Assembly: GCA_946811185.2 (NCBI GenBank)
Contig: OX328113.1
Coordinates: 6,200,001 to 6,264,000, forward strand
Origin: Hippopus hippopus
Taxonomy: Eukaryota; Mollusca; Bivalvia; Cardiida; Cardiidae
Direction of reading: 5' to 3'
DNA: 64,000 nt
This document shows, piece after piece, positions 10,915 through 22,959 of this stretch. A program made the position numbers and the translations under genes. Within the stretch, counting starts at the first letter, position 1. Each line of letters opens with the position of its first letter. Below the pieces are notes generated by a model that ran no database searches, was not told the origin of the DNA, and was given only the letters and a program-made list of their open reading frames with translations.

Positions 10915-11400
10915 GTTTAATCGCCGTTTTTAACATAATTTCAGTTATATCGCGGCAACAAGTGCCCCTTTCCATGCTGTCCTTGAGTTTCTGTTACCAG
11001 TGCCCCACTCAACATTGTTCTGGCTTCTTCCCACTTAAACATCGCCGAAACTGTGGGAGAGAAATTTAACCTGTCCTTTAAAGACATTTTATTGCCGTAA
11101 TTTAGATGCATATACACTTCATGATATGAAAACAAACAAGAAAAGCGGCAAATCGGTTGAGCCACAAGTTCAAAAACTAAGTTACGGCTCTTCCCATAAT
11201 TAATCCTGCTGCAATGACTTTCATCAACCATCGGAAGGAGTTTGGCTGAGGTTACAGTTCAACCAGCGACCTTCGGCTTTCAAGCCCTGTACTTCATTTA
11301 CTGAGTTGCTGGGATCGGCTTAAAACACAAAGACCTCTGGTTAAGATCGAAATCGGAATTACGGATCCGACAATTTAACCGCTGAATCACTCAGGACCTC
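10915..11400 (-). repeat. SINE, reverse orientation, with an adjacent tRNA-like segment
   Basis: The reverse complement of the SINE body runs from about 10915 (ATTTCAGTTATATCGCGG) through about 11060. A second stretch to about 11400 (CAACCAGCGACCTTCG, then ACCGCTGAATCACTCAGG) looks like tRNA-derived heads. Sequence between them is unassigned. Confidence 0.5.
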
Positions 11401-11887
11401 GCCTGGGTCCAGGCAGTGATACTATTTTAATCACTTCTGATCGCGGTCTCCATTCACAGTCCACACAGATCTGTGGCAAAACGGTTTATCGCTTCCGAAG
11501 TATTACCCCCTCATTTTTGACAAAGTAATGTCCGATTACATAAACGGGAATAAAGTGATCAGGCTGGCCCAAGACCCAAAAGACCTAAAAGTTATGCCTG
11601 TACAGCCACCGCTGATTCAACGAAAAGTATCATGTTTTGCCATTTTATTGGATATAAAACGAAACTTGTTTAGAACTAAATTCCAAAAACCTTCATTAAT
11701 AAAAAAAATAGAAACACGGCAGTTTATGCACAGTCTTTTTAGGAAGTCTGGTAAGAGTATCATTCGCTAAGGTGTGGATAAGCGCCGCGGGATATTGACT
11801 AATGGTAACAAACCTTTTATTTAGTGTTAAAAATGGACCCGCAAATAGGTTCGGAAAAGTGTCCGCATGGGCCCACAGAATTAATCT
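11401..11887. other. No gene seen
   Basis: No splice-bounded open frame, RNA gene or strong repeat recognised. Confidence 0.4.
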
Positions 11888-12475
11888 TTTACCACATAAT
11901 CCTGAGTTTTAACGACCCTGAGGAAGAAGACTTTTGAAAACATCGTAGGAAAAGAAGAAAATGCTGGTAACGTGCTTTTTCGCCTCTTTCCCCATTGTTC
12001 TCTATCCTATCAAAGACAAATCCCATCATTTGGCTTTTCGTCTGCAAATGCTTTCAATTTGGACAAGTCTAAAAGTTTGTTATTTGATAAAGAGTTTGCG
12101 TGTCCACATTTTTCACCAATCGTAAACTATTATTCATTCGTTCGTTCGAGCCTTAACACCAAGATGTAGGTCAAAAATCAGCTCATATTGATAAAAAAAA
12201 AACAGCATGTAAATGACTGACAGGTGAGTGGTATCATGAAAAAATCAACCCTTTACCAATCCACAAAATTTTAGACTTGGTCCAAATTGAAAGCATTTGC
12301 AGACGACAATATAAATGCGACTAAAAAACTGAAATTTGCTTTGGGAAGGGTAGAAAACATTGTGGGAAAAGGAGAAAATGCTGGTTACCAGCATTTTTTC
12401 CTTTTCCCACAATATTTTCAAAAGGCTTCTTTTATAGGGTCGTTTAAAGTCGGCATTGTGTGGTAAAGGGTGAGG
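11888..12475. repeat. Two family A MITEs
   Basis: A diverged copy spans about 11888-12098 and an inverted copy about 12247-12472 with a well-kept core palindrome. The second copy contains GCATTTGCAGACGACAAT, the uninterrupted version of the site into which the large element at 36328 inserted. Confidence 0.7.
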
Positions 12476-13689
12476 ACAAAAACACGAAATTTCATTCATT
12501 ATTGTATCTTGCGAATATTGACCTAAATGACACGTATTGTATGACACCGCCAGTTTGACCTGTATTTGATGCTTTCACTACTTTTTAACAGCACGTGTTC
12601 AACTTTTTAGGACAGCGTGGATCAAGACCATGCTGCAAAGGACATGCAGTCTGATCTGTGACCTACTAAATACGTTACTTGACTCTAGAAATGGCCAAAA
12701 AGCCATTTCACTTGGTGTGGAATTTTTTTTTTTTTAGAGTTAAAAAATAAGAAGAAATTTTTTTGGGGGGTGGCGAAAGAGTGAACTCTTACCAGAAGAA
12801 AAAAAAATTTTCTGGCTTCCATATTGAAAGCATTTTCAGACGACAATTTTGATGTGGCTCAAGGAAAGGGATTTGTCTTATAAAGGGTCATTCGGCATAC
12901 CTCGGGTGATAGTGTCCATCAGATCTCTCGGCTGTATCTGGTAGTTTGATATGCACCTACAGTCTACATTTCATCGCCGGAAATACGCCGGTTCACCGTT
13001 CTGAATTTTGTGAGGCTCCTCGTAAAAAAGAAAACTTGAGTTCCCATTATCTCCCGCTAGATGGCATTCTACGAATACACATTTATCTAATTTGGGCATT
13101 CTGGGTACAGAACCGGACTACTTTTCAAAACAACAACCGTTACTTTGAATTTCAAAATGAAATAAATGTTTACTCAATAAAACGCTACCTGGTGCGATTC
13201 ATTCAGCTATGATCGGCTAGCATGTAACCTATGCACCGGCCATTTATTAAAACAGCCCCTACATGTTTGGGTAATAGGCTAATAGCTTCGGTATAAGCCC
13301 TACTTTTCCCAGGTATACGGGGATGGGTGATGCGTCATAGCAGATAGGTCGAATCTTCGAAGAATATGACATGCGCAGACAACGCTTGAGTTTCAATTTT
13401 CTATCGAAATCTTTCTAACTATATTTCAGTTGACAAACAGTTCGAACATTCATTTTTTAACGTGGATTATCAATTGCGATTGACGTTTTCACCGACAGAT
13501 AGATAGGTGTAAATAACTTCATCGAGGTTGTTTATGTCGTTGCTAAGCGACTGACAGTGGCGCCGCCATGTATAAGATCACGTGATTGGCAATTCAAATG
13601 GAAACGACCCTTATACTAGATGTAGGTACGGAATCGGCCGAGATGTGACGAGTTATAAAGAGTCTGTTTAGATATTTTATCTGCAAATT
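12476..13689. other. No gene seen
   Basis: Unique-looking AT-rich sequence. The open frame at 12946-13212 lacks splice context, known motifs or codon structure I can defend. A small decayed family A piece lies near 12820-12890. Confidence 0.4.
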
Positions 13690-13890
13690 GTTTATTTCGT
13701 TGTAGCTGAATGTGCTGGCTTTTGACCTACTTTTTGGTACTGATAGCATTGGTACTGATAGCAAATGAATAATTGGAAATTTGTTATTGGTAAAAAATGT
13801 AGACATGTTTATTTTAGGTGCCCCTGCCTATTTGCTGGCAAATTTACGCCGCCTATCTTTCTTAAAGATATTTCTTGTGTAATGAAAAAT
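13690..13890 (+). repeat. Dispersed repeat (partner of 10300-10510)
   Basis: See 10300-10510. The copies are inverted relative to each other and about 3.2 kb apart. Confidence 0.65.
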
Positions 13891-14059
13891 ACGTACAGCT
13901 ACGTTTACGTCCCCTACCAACGTAAAGAAACTGGGTAGTTATATTCAGTGAAAAGGTGCACATTTAGCTTTCAAATAACAGATTGGTCGCTTTGCAATCG
14001 GGAACTACATAAATGAGGTGCGCTCCGACAAAAGGGGGACTTAAAGGATCTGTGTGATC

Positions 14060-14280
14060 CGTTATCCCAAGCAAGTCATCACATAATTATGGATCCATAA
14101 AGTCCATGTCGTTTAACAAACAACTGAATCTGGAAGTAGACTGGTCCTTTGACATGCAGAAAATTGACCAATAGCAAAAAGTTTCGGCCCAGGTCAGCCT
14201 GCGCAGATTGCGCAGGCTGACCTGAGTCGATACTTTTTGCAGATGCAATTAGCCCCCTTTTCACCTTTAGCATGGCTCAT
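14060..14280 (-). repeat. Family B MITE
   Basis: Contains the central palindrome (CAGGTCAGCCTGCGCAGA/TGCGCAGGCTGACCTG), AATTATGGATCCATAA and the GAGCCATGCT end in reverse orientation. Confidence 0.7.
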
Positions 14281-16469
14281 TTATTTTATGAGATCAAATA
14301 TGACGTCATCGTTCTAATTCGAAAACGAACCTACATAATGACACGTGTTCAGGTGATATTCCCACAAACCTTTGCGAAATTCTGGTTCGAAGTTTAAAAA
14401 TACCATAGGAGGCTATGTAGTCTATTAAGGAAATACGTTTGGGGGAAAAAAAAAAAAGAAATTGCAGTTGTCTTTCTTCTTTACTTATGGTTTGTTAGCT
14501 ATCGCCTTATTGAATTCAGCGATTTTAGACGGACTATTCGAAGGAAACGTCGAAATATTGTCGTATCTCCGGCGTCGTCGTCTGCATGGTCGTGCAAAAA
14601 CTTTGACATTTTGTAATATCTCTGATAGGCCTATTACTGAAGATATTTACTTCAAACTGGGACAAAGTCCTAACTACCAAAAGAGGAACCCATACAGCAA
14701 GGGCAGGTAATCGTGAAAAATATTTTTGATACAATTATACCCCTTTTTCGACTTAAAGTTTTCATAGTGAGAATCGAACAACTGCAGCCGTGCGTTGTCA
14801 TCCGCTTGCGTTACTCTGGTTTTTTTTTTTTTTGTTTAGTTTGGAAAGATTATAAAAATCTGAATAGCTTTAAAACGGCAGAGAACATTGCCGGCAAAGG
14901 GTGAAAATGCTGGTTAACAGTATGTTCATCCTTCGCTTACAGTTTTTAAGCCTTTATTCCCATTGTCCTGAAAACACGGGTCCGTTTGCTGTTATAGAGT
15001 TCAATTTGGCAGAGCTTGTAATCATTGACAACTGTGTCAATGCGGCAAGACGATTTCCGCCGTGTTTTACAACCTTTATTACTGTAAGGAAACTTTCATT
15101 GACCAAATATGTAGTTGCCCTATCAACATTACAAGGTCAACTTAGATGTCAGGATTTGAAAGCTCATGACTCATGTGTCACAGCTAGGGGGCGCTTCAGT
15201 GAAGTGGTTCTGTTCTGTCCTGTTCTATTCTGTCCTGGTAAATGTCAAGGGGAAAAGTGTGGCCCGCATGGCACTCGAACTTGTGGTCCCTCGTTTACAG
15301 GTCGGATGAAGTGCTTCAACCATCGAGCTAGCGCACAAAAAGAGGTACAAGTTTCTATAACAGAAGGGTCCTGGTGCAGTAAACATGTCTCCTTACCTAA
15401 TTGTTAGTAAATAAACGAAATGGACGTATTCAGTTCGTAAAGTCGACAAAGAAACGTGCAGATACAGCAATATTTAGGCTGTGTCGACCAGAACGCTATA
15501 TCACTTAAAGACATGCCGCGTTGAGGAGATTCAGGGCCTGTAGTTCATGATATTATACAATGTCCATTTCCCAACGTTATGATGCTTTTTTTCATATTTG
15601 GACGTTTATTGTGCAACGTAACGTATTAAGTCCATCGTGAATTTTCCGTGCGAAAGTCTGCCGACTCTGTTTTATTAGTTTATTCTGTATTGCAGCGAAA
15701 TGCAAACAACAGTTATGTTCACATTTTAGATTAGTTGTCAATTTGGGAAAATATTGAGAGTTTCAACGTGCGCTCAAAATTTGTGCGTTGATTTCGCCGC
15801 CCCCCCCCCCCCCCTTTTTTTTTTATTTGCCTCCGTACCCGGATGCGAGCTTTCAGAAAAATAAAATCGCATTTGGGGACAGTACTAACCTGTATAAAAG
15901 TACCTTTAGGCTTTATAGTAATATTTATCAGTGTTTTACAAGAAATCTTGATTCTCAGCAGAAATTCTGACTTGAACCCTTTAAGGTTACTTACATGCAT
16001 TAAGACTTCTTTTTTAAACCAGAGAGGTTACTGGATGATACGTGGAAAAGAATAATACATGTGCTACTACTTATAATAATAAATGGAATATTGCCTTTCA
16101 ACTTTAAAAAAAAAGATCTTTCAAAAGAAATACAGATATTCATTAAAATTATCTGGGTCAGCAAAACTGCAAACTGATTGAGGAAAAATGTTCCGCCACT
16201 CCTCCATGTAACTTGTCAACTACAATTCGGACACAACACGTGTTCTTACTTCGGTAAATTGATACCAAATCTTTTTTTTTCCACACGATTGTGACATTAT
16301 CCAGACACATATTTTTTTTTCCCTCACTCATTATTGGCTCTAATTTTAGTAACAGGAAATAAAGTTTGTTTCATAACCAGAGTTTTACACAAAAGCTGAG
16401 TGCAATGTTCACGCGAACGTTGCCACACGTAAAAAATAACATTAGTTAAGAAAATATAAGCCATTCTTT
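14281..16469. other. No gene supported; simple tracts and one tRNA-like repeat
   Basis: Bases 14500-14720 resemble 29900-30110 (inverted orientation), so the open frame there is a dispersed repeat. A minus-strand tRNA-like head (CTAGCTCGATGGTTGAAG with AGTTCGAGTGCC) lies at about 15255-15345. A C-tract/T-tract sits at 15799-15823. I see no splice-supported exon. Confidence 0.45.
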
Positions 16470-16700
16470 GGCAAAATAGGGTTTAATGCATCTCCGTGAT
16501 GCACGATACCAAACAAGTCATCACATAATTATGGATCCATAAAATCCACTTTGTCTAACAACTAACTAAATCAAGAGGTAAATTATTCCTTTGGCATGCA
16601 AAAAATTGACCAATAGCGAAAAAGTGGACTGCGCAGGCTGAATTATGTCGATAGTCTTTGCAGAGGCATTAAACCCACTTTTCACAGAGCATGGCTCATA
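16470..16700 (-). repeat. Family B MITE, internal deletion
   Basis: Both ends and AATTATGGATCCATAA are present, but only half of the central palindrome remains. Confidence 0.65.
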
Positions 16701-16764
16701 TATATTTCTTAATTTCCACCTGGCCAGTCTTGAACTCGAATTATAATATGGCTTGCAACACGCG

Positions 16765-16996
16765 AAAAGGGGCATTCGGACATTTGCGTAAAGTGTCGTC
16801 TCAGATCAGCCTGCGCAGTCCGCGCAGGCTAATCCTAATCGACACTTTCTGTTTTTATGTAATCTTCTGTTTTGCGCAAGTCTACTGTAGCACAAAATCT
16901 AATGTAGTCGTAAAGTACCGTGTCGAATCAGCCTGCGCGGACTGCGCAGGCTGATCCGAGACGACACTTTACGCAAATGTCCGAATGCCCCTTTAG
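16765..16996. repeat. MITE with ~75-bp terminal inverted repeats
   Basis: The arms begin AAAGGGGCATTCGGACATTT and run through GCGTAAAGTGTCGTCT, GATCAGCCTGCGCAG and their complements, with about 80 bp between them. The GCCTGCGCAG core is shared with family B, so the two families may be related. No coding. Confidence 0.75.
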
Positions 16997-17204
16997 GTGT
17001 GTTGCAGGCCAATATGGGAATGCTTGTTGAATAAGGTCCCATAGCTCTTTACGATGCAATAAACGTTAGGACTTGTCCAAGTCGAAAGCTCTCGTAGACG
17101 ACAGGTAAATTGTGGCAAAAATTATGGAATTTGCGTATAAAAAAGGATTTTCTTTTTGTCCCACAATTTTGTAAGAGCCTCTGTCCTTTTTGGTCGTTGA
17201 GACA

Positions 17205-18400
17205 TTTTTAGCTCCACTGGCCGAAGGCCAGCGGGCTTATGTCATGGCCCGGTGTCCGTCGTGCGTGCGTCCGTCCGTGCATTAACTTTTATTTCAAACA
17301 TCTTCTTCTCTTAAACCACTCATCCAGTTTTGATGAAACTTCATAGAAATGATGCTGCTATGGTCCTCTTTAGAATTTCATGAAAAAATTTGATTCCTTC
17401 AAAAACTCTGGCAACAAAACTGAAAAATATTAAAAATCTTTGAAAATCTTCTTGTCTGAAATCATAACGCCTAGGGCTACCATATTTAGCGTGTAGCTTT
17501 ATCTATTGGACCTCTACCAAGTTTCTTCAAATTATAGCCCTGGGGTCAAATTTGACCCCACCCCGGGTTTCACAAGTTTCATATGAGCTTAATATAGGGA
17601 AAACTTTAAAAATCTTCCCAGGGCTACCAAATTTGGCGTGTAGCTTTATCTAGTGGGCCTCTACCAAGTTTCTTCAAATCATAGCCCTGGGTCAAATTTG
17701 ATCCCGCCCCGGGGGTCACAAGTTTTACAAAGGCTTATATAGGGAAAACTTCAAAAATCTTCTCGTAGCTAGCCATAAGGCCTTGGGTTACCAAATTTTG
17801 CATGTAGCTTTACCTAGTGGGCTTCTACCAAGAGGGCCCAAATTATAGCCCTAGGGTCAAATTTGGCCCCGCCCCGGGGGTCACAAGTTTTACAAGGGCT
17901 TTTATAGGGAAAACTTCAAAAATCTTCTCATACCTAGCCATAAGGCCTAGGGCTACCAAATTTTGCATGTAGCTTTACCTAGTAGGCCGGGGGTCACAAG
18001 TTTTACATGGGCTTATATAGTGAAAACTTTAGAAATCCTCTTGTTACTAACCATAAGACCTCGGGCTACTAAATTTAGCCCTTTCTCAGGGGTCTCATGT
18101 TTTACAGGGTCTTTTATTGAGGAAACTTTGAAAATCGTCTTGTTTATAACCACACATTTTAGACCTGTATCATTTGGTATGGGGCTTTATCCTATGGACC
18201 TCCACCAGGATTCAAGTAATTATAGCCCTGTGGTCAAAAATGGCTTTGCCCTGGGGTCATAACTTTCTCGTAGGATTTTACAGAAAAAAAATTGTATGTC
18301 TCCTAGTTCGAAACTAACTGGCAAAGTATTGTAATGTTTGGCTTGTAGTGTTTTTACTTATTAGCCAGTGGAGCGATACAGGGCCATCATGGCCCTCTTG
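17205..18400. repeat. Tandem-unit element with inverted GCTCCACTGG ends
   Basis: The left end reads AGCTCCACTGGCC and the right end GCCAGTGGAGCG, an inverted pair. Between them four to five diverged ~155-bp units recur, each with GGGCTACCAAATTT-like, GTAGCTTTA-like and GGGGTCACAAGTTTTAC-like segments. Non-coding. Confidence 0.7.
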
Positions 18401-18839
18401 TTTTTCAAGCTGAGAGAAATGAATATTTTTTAGTCAGCCTGGAAAGCCAACTTGTTTCCATTTCGAGGGCGATGTGGCCAGTTCATCTTTCCACGTTTCC
18501 AATAATGTAGACTTATCCTAGATGAGTCTGCACGTTCTGTGTTATTAATCTGCATAGTCTGCAAAAGCGTTGCTTAGAATGTAAAGGGTTATCACAGTTC
18601 ACCTGTCATGCGCTTGAGGCCCAAAATGAGTTTGTCCCTTAATGCACTCAAGCGGACTTACTAAGAGCATATATAGTTTTACACAGTTTTTATCATGATC
18701 AGACTGCGTAGAACTCGCAATCTGATCTTTTTTCTATACTAATAAATATTTGGTGGTTAATGAAAAATATGCAGTTGCGCTTATTTGGAGCCTTTGCCGC
18801 CTGACGCGTATCTGCACTGTCCGCGAAATGCGATTTAAC
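18401..18839. other. No gene seen
   Basis: Only short fragments of the GATCAGACTGC repeat family near 18690-18730. Confidence 0.4.
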
Positions 18840-19060
18840 CCTCAACCCGCTGTATAACTAAAATGAAACTTTCAAGTCGATAATTAAAACCCAAATATTG
18901 CTATTTCAAAGTTAGTGTGAAGGGGAAACATATCTCCTTATCGGAAATTGTGGATCCAAGATCAGACTGCACGTTCTGTGCAGTCTGATTTTGGATCTAC
19001 ACTGTCCGCAAAAGGTCCTTGCGTCGCCCTTAGCAGCCTAGGGGTAAATTACTCAAGTGC
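18840..19060. repeat. Family C palindromic repeat
   Basis: Family C has AACCCT...CTAAAATGAAA, a TTATCGGA-like segment, and the palindrome AGATCAGACTGCACG/GTGCAGTCTGAT, flanked by GGATC(C/T)A(A/C)ACTGTCCGC-like sequence. This copy lies directly upstream of the secreted-peptide promoter. Confidence 0.65.
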
Positions 19061-19112
19061 ATCCAAAGTCATAATATCAATGAACGGGCCTCATCCATTT
19101 TGTCCAGATCTG

Positions 19113-19120
19113 TATAAATA
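19113..19120 (+). promoter_or_regulatory. TATA box of the secreted-peptide gene
   Basis: TATAAATA lies 70 bp upstream of the start codon at 19183. A transcription start near 19143-19150 would leave a 5' leader of about 35-40 nt. This is a position-based inference. Confidence 0.5.
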
Positions 19121-19182
19121 TGTTCTTCTGTCCACGAGTTCATTTTATCACAATCGAAAATCAGTATAGAACGCACGCAAAT

Positions 19183-19252
19183 ATGTACCCGGTGAACTTC
19201 AAGTTGTTGCTCATTTTTGGTACTTTATGTACTTTGATTTGTTACGTGACCA
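19183..19252 (+). CDS. Secreted basic peptide precursor, exon 1 (signal peptide)
   Basis: Twenty-three codons from ATG give a typical signal peptide: MYPVNFK, then a hydrophobic core LLLIFGTLCTLICYV. The exon ends in phase 1 at a consensus donor (CCA|GTAAGT). Its leftover base joins GC of exon 2 (21437) to make a Ser codon, so the two exons fit perfectly. The whole precursor would be 106 residues. I do not recognise an orthologue. Confidence 0.65.
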
Positions 19253-19384
19253 GTAAGTGTTTTTCTTTTTCTTCTATAATTCTTTCCATAACTTTCACAG
19301 AACCTGTTGTTTGTTGTTGATAATAGTTTTAATGATTGTATTTCAGGCAAAAATGATGTAATTTTACAACTGAGCGGCACGCTG

Positions 19385-19615
19385 GGAAAAGGGGGTTTAA
19401 TGCATCTCTGTGATGCACCATACCAAGAAAGTCATTACATAATTATGGATCCATAAAATTCTTTCTTTTTTTTTTTTGTTGTAACAACAGACCTAATCAA
19501 GAGGCAGTATGGTCCTTTGACACAAAGAAAATTTAACAAGTAGTAAAAAGTTTAGACAAAGGTCGATACTTTTTAATAGCCACATTAAACTCCCTTTGTA
19601 CAGAGCATGGCTAAA
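19385..19615 (-). repeat. Family B MITE (intronic)
   Basis: Ends and the AATTATGGATCCATAA segment are present and the central palindrome is degraded. It sits in the intron of the secreted-peptide gene. Confidence 0.65.
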
Positions 19616-19864
19616 TAATAGTTATCGTTGATTTTCTTTGTTCTCTCTCATTGAATTTCTTGTAATATTCGGGAAAGGTCTATCTTTCCGATAAATGTTC
19701 AGCTGTGTTTTTCGATGTGTCTTGAGAAATTTAGCAATAAACTTATTTTTCCCCAGTTGTAAAAGTAGGCTAATGCATTCACTTACTTCTCATCCCATGA
19801 ATTACTTATCTGACGAATAAGGACTCTTTGCAAAAAATAAACCCAAAACTGTTAAAAACGTGAC

Positions 19865-20090
19865 CACTGAATCCTGACTTTTTAACGACCTTATCGTAAA
19901 GGGATTTTGAAAACATTGTGGGAAAAGGAGAAAATGCTGATAAACAGCATTTTCTCCTTTTCTCACAATGTTTTCTACCCTATCAAAGACAGAAATCACC
20001 ATTTTAGCAATATTTAATTTGTCGTATGCGAATGCTTTTATTTTGGACAATTCCAAAATTTTGTCATTTGGTAAGAAAATAATAAACCTG
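19865..20090. repeat. Family A MITE (intronic)
   Basis: Core palindrome at 19908-19976, in which one arm reads GATAAACAGC rather than GGTAACCAGC. The terminal TTTGTCATTTGGTAAG is present. Confidence 0.7.
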
Positions 20091-20214
20091 TGTGACTGCA
20101 AAGCCAGTTTGAGTGGCATGTACAGACGAATCTCTCGCAGAACTATCTTACGTTTGGAACCAATTGTCGGTGCGATTAGTATTTTCCTGGCATGATTATC
20201 TACCTATGAGCCAC

Positions 20215-21065
20215 ACTACGGGGAAAGGGGTCTTAATACATCCCCGTGATACACGATACAAAACAAGTCATTACATAATTTTGGATCCATGATACGCATT
20301 TTGTCTAACAACTGGCTGCATCCTGAGACAGAATGTTTCTTTGACATGTAGAAAATTGACCAATAGCAAAAAGTTTCGACCCATGTCAGCGGATTGCGCA
20401 GGCTGACTTGGGTCGATACATTTTGCAGATGCTTTAAGCATATTTATATTAAAAATTTGGATATTTTAGGAAAGTCTATTATGCTTTGTCGGAACGTGTT
20501 GCTTAAGACTACGTTGCATAAAACATGTGTGTCCATTTTCCGATACTATTGAGATATTTTACGGGGGGGGGGGGGGGGAAGCCACTAGTGTTGATAAATA
20601 TCGTACCATCACTAGTGACGATATAGTTTTAGAATGTTTGCTGGTGTAATGCAGAGAAATGACCCTCCCCTACAGAATGACCCATGGGTCATTTCACTAC
20701 GTAGAGGAATGACCTGGGTCAGAACGTGCAGTCTGATCGTTGATCTACTCTGTCTGATAAGAACATATTTTTCCTTGAAAAAATACCTCTGAAACAGCAA
20801 AATGTCGTTTTTACTAGCGGCTTAAACGTTTCATTTCAGTTATTTAGCACGATAAGGATTAAAAGTAATGTACTAGGTCAGCCTGTGCTGACTTGGGTCG
20901 AAACTTTTTGTTATTGGTAACTGTATGTTAAAGGACGATTGTAGTTTATTATTAAGTAGGTTGTCATTCAAAATGGATTTTATGGTTCCATAATAATGTG
21001 ATGACTTGCTTAGTATAATGCATCACTGAGATGCATAAATCCCGCTCTCGCTAGAACATTGCTCA
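20215..21065. repeat. Two family B MITEs and a G-tract
   Basis: Copies lie at about 20215-20440 and, in the other orientation, 20860-21065. Between them are a G-tract at 20563-20578 and a short family C piece at about 20710-20765. Still within the intron of the secreted-peptide gene. Confidence 0.65.
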
Positions 21066-21436
21066 TTTACATATTTGTATATACATGCCAATCTAACTTA
21101 CGTGAATGGAAGCTAATCTTTATTTTTGAAAAGCGTGTTTTTCCGTGAAGAAAATAGTTCCAAAGAAGACTTCAAATAACAAATGGATTTAGAATATAAG
21201 AAATAAAGCGAAACAAAACGTTTTTACGACTATCAATGGTAACAATTTAATCGACGAGAAAATCTATAGATGTCAGCGATATTTTAGACAGTGTATGAAT
21301 ACATGATCTTGACCGTAACGTCACGTTCGGCATGTTCTTATCTTAAATATGCCTAAGACAAGGAAAATACGTGATAGATGCGTGTGTATAACACTTAAAA
21401 CATATTATTTATGAGATAAATCGTAATTCTTTTCAG

Positions 21437-21687
21437 GCCAGGGAGTTGAAAGCAGTCCAAGCTTTCATCGAGTGCGGCTCAGTATAGGACCAAATGGCCG
21501 TCTATCCGGTAGACAAGGGAGAGAACTCGATCGCTTTTTCACCGGAACAAACAATAATGGTCCTGGTTATAACAGGTTTAATAACGGTTTCCCGCCTCGA
21601 ATGAGTTTTATGAGGTCATTTCCGTCGCAACGATTTGTGCGCAGGCGCAGACCATTCAGATATAGCTTTATCAGATGGTTCGGATAG
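21437..21687 (+). CDS. Secreted basic peptide precursor, exon 2 (mature region, possible amidated C-terminus)
   Basis: After TTCTTTTCAG the exon opens in phase 1, matching exon 1. It encodes 82 residues: a polar Gly/Asn-rich middle (GTNNNGPGYNRFNNG), then an Arg-rich end. The last residues are FVRRRRPFRYSFIRWFG before the stop. A tetrabasic RRRR site followed by a peptide ending in Gly is the classic layout for prohormone cleavage and C-terminal amidation, which would give an RWF-amide-like peptide. Alternatively the strongly cationic, aromatic tail could be antimicrobial. No cysteines are present in the mature part. No family is recognised. Confidence 0.65.
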
Positions 21688-21791
21688 AAACTGATTTCTC
21701 ATTTACAACCCAAATATTGCTATTCTAGTGCTTGTGTATGTGTGTGTGTTTTTAAAATTCTTTTTTAACCAAATTCATATGTAAATGAACA

Positions 21792-21820
21792 AATAAATAA
21801 GAGGTGTACCAGCCAATAAA
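21792..21820 (+). terminator. Polyadenylation signals of the secreted-peptide gene
   Basis: AATAAA occurs at 21792-21797 and again at 21815-21820, 105 and 128 bp after the stop codon. Confidence 0.55.
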
Positions 21821-21879
21821 TGGGGGATAAGAAGACATTCCCTCGCTTTTCTTTTCTCTTTTTTAAATTTCGGACATAT

Positions 21880-22260
21880 TAAAGACCCACTAGTTGCCAC
21901 TTTGGAGGATAAATTGCAGACAAAGTAAATTTTTAACATTTGAAAGTAAGAACATAGTCAGGTCTGAATATGAGTTATGGTGGAATCTGTCAAAGTTTCA
22001 GTCGCTGGTAGAAAAAATGTAAAACTAGAACAAGTTGCCAACTTTTGTTCTAGTTTTACAGTTACATTTTTTCTTCTAACGACTGGAACCTTGACAGACC
22101 GTACTATAACACACTACCAGACTCATAATAATATCCATACTTGTAAAGGTACTCGTAAATCAACAACAACACACAAGTTTCATTCCAACCATTTAAGAGT
22201 ACCTTTATTTGTCCTTGCCACTGATTAACGGCATATTGGCGATGCCCCCTGAAGGCTGTT
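21880..22260. repeat. Palindromic repeat with GTCGCTGG...AAAAAATGT arms
   Basis: The centre (22000-22085) is an inverted repeat (GTCGCTGGTAGAAAAAATG against CATTTTTTCTTCTAACGAC). A related copy spans about 23250-23740, with similar flanks (AAAGACCCA/AAAGGCCCA) and outlying segments. Confidence 0.6.
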
Positions 22261-22285
22261 AGTTATGTTACGGGGAATATTTAAG

Positions 22286-22454
22286 AAATAATCTTCTTTC
22301 TATCGTGGTTTATCGTTCAATAAACCACAGTTGTGAGTTATGAGGCACAATAAATAATCCACGAGGGCGATAGCCCGAGTGGTTTATTCATTGCGCCTCA
22401 TAACTCACAACGTGGTTTATTGAACGATAAACCACGATAGAAAGAAGATTATTT
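22286..22454. repeat. Long hairpin, ~76-bp arms
   Basis: Nearly perfect inverted arms beginning AAATAATCTTCTTTCTATCG and closing on a short GAGGGCGATAGCCC centre. A transcript through it would form a long double-stranded stem. No coding. Confidence 0.8.
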
Positions 22455-22959
22455 CGATTCTAACATGACCAACTCTTAATCAAAGGAAAAAAAGTTCATA
22501 CTTTGAGTAAAAACGCAGATGCAGATTATATTCCATTGAATAACTTACTTTATACAGAATGACGTCACTCTATATAATTATATAATGACGTCACTCTACA
22601 TAGAATAACATAGATTTTACCACGCTTTCGTTGCACTGTGTTTATAGAGCCGAATTCACGTGTCATGTTAGAATGCAAAATACACCTGATGAAACCCATT
22701 CTAAGTTACGTCTGATTCTTTAAAGTACTCTGTGTAAAGCATCTTTGAAGCCTAGGTTTAACGCCACATCCCAAAACGTGACTTTTTTAAAAAAATCTTT
22801 TGGTAATTTTAGATGGCCAGCCGTGAAGATCGAACCAACACCCTCTAGTGTCCCAAGATGCGACGCTTACAAGTCGCATGCCTTACCACTTGAGCTATTG
22901 CTGCTGGTTCACACTTTATATTTGCTGCCTGCAAATTCTGTCAACTTGGACTGATCTAA
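22455..22959. other. No gene; one tRNA-like repeat
   Basis: A minus-strand tRNA-like head lies at about 22815-22912 (A-box TAGCTCAAGTGGTAAGG, B-box GGTTCGATC). The rest is unassigned. Duplicated TGACGTCACTCTA segments at 22560 and 22584 form a short direct repeat. Confidence 0.5.

Noticed and set aside
14462..14710. 82-aa frame starting with a hydrophobic segment, possible secreted protein
   Set aside because: The region recurs in inverted form at 29900-30110 with frame-breaking differences, so it is a dispersed repeat.
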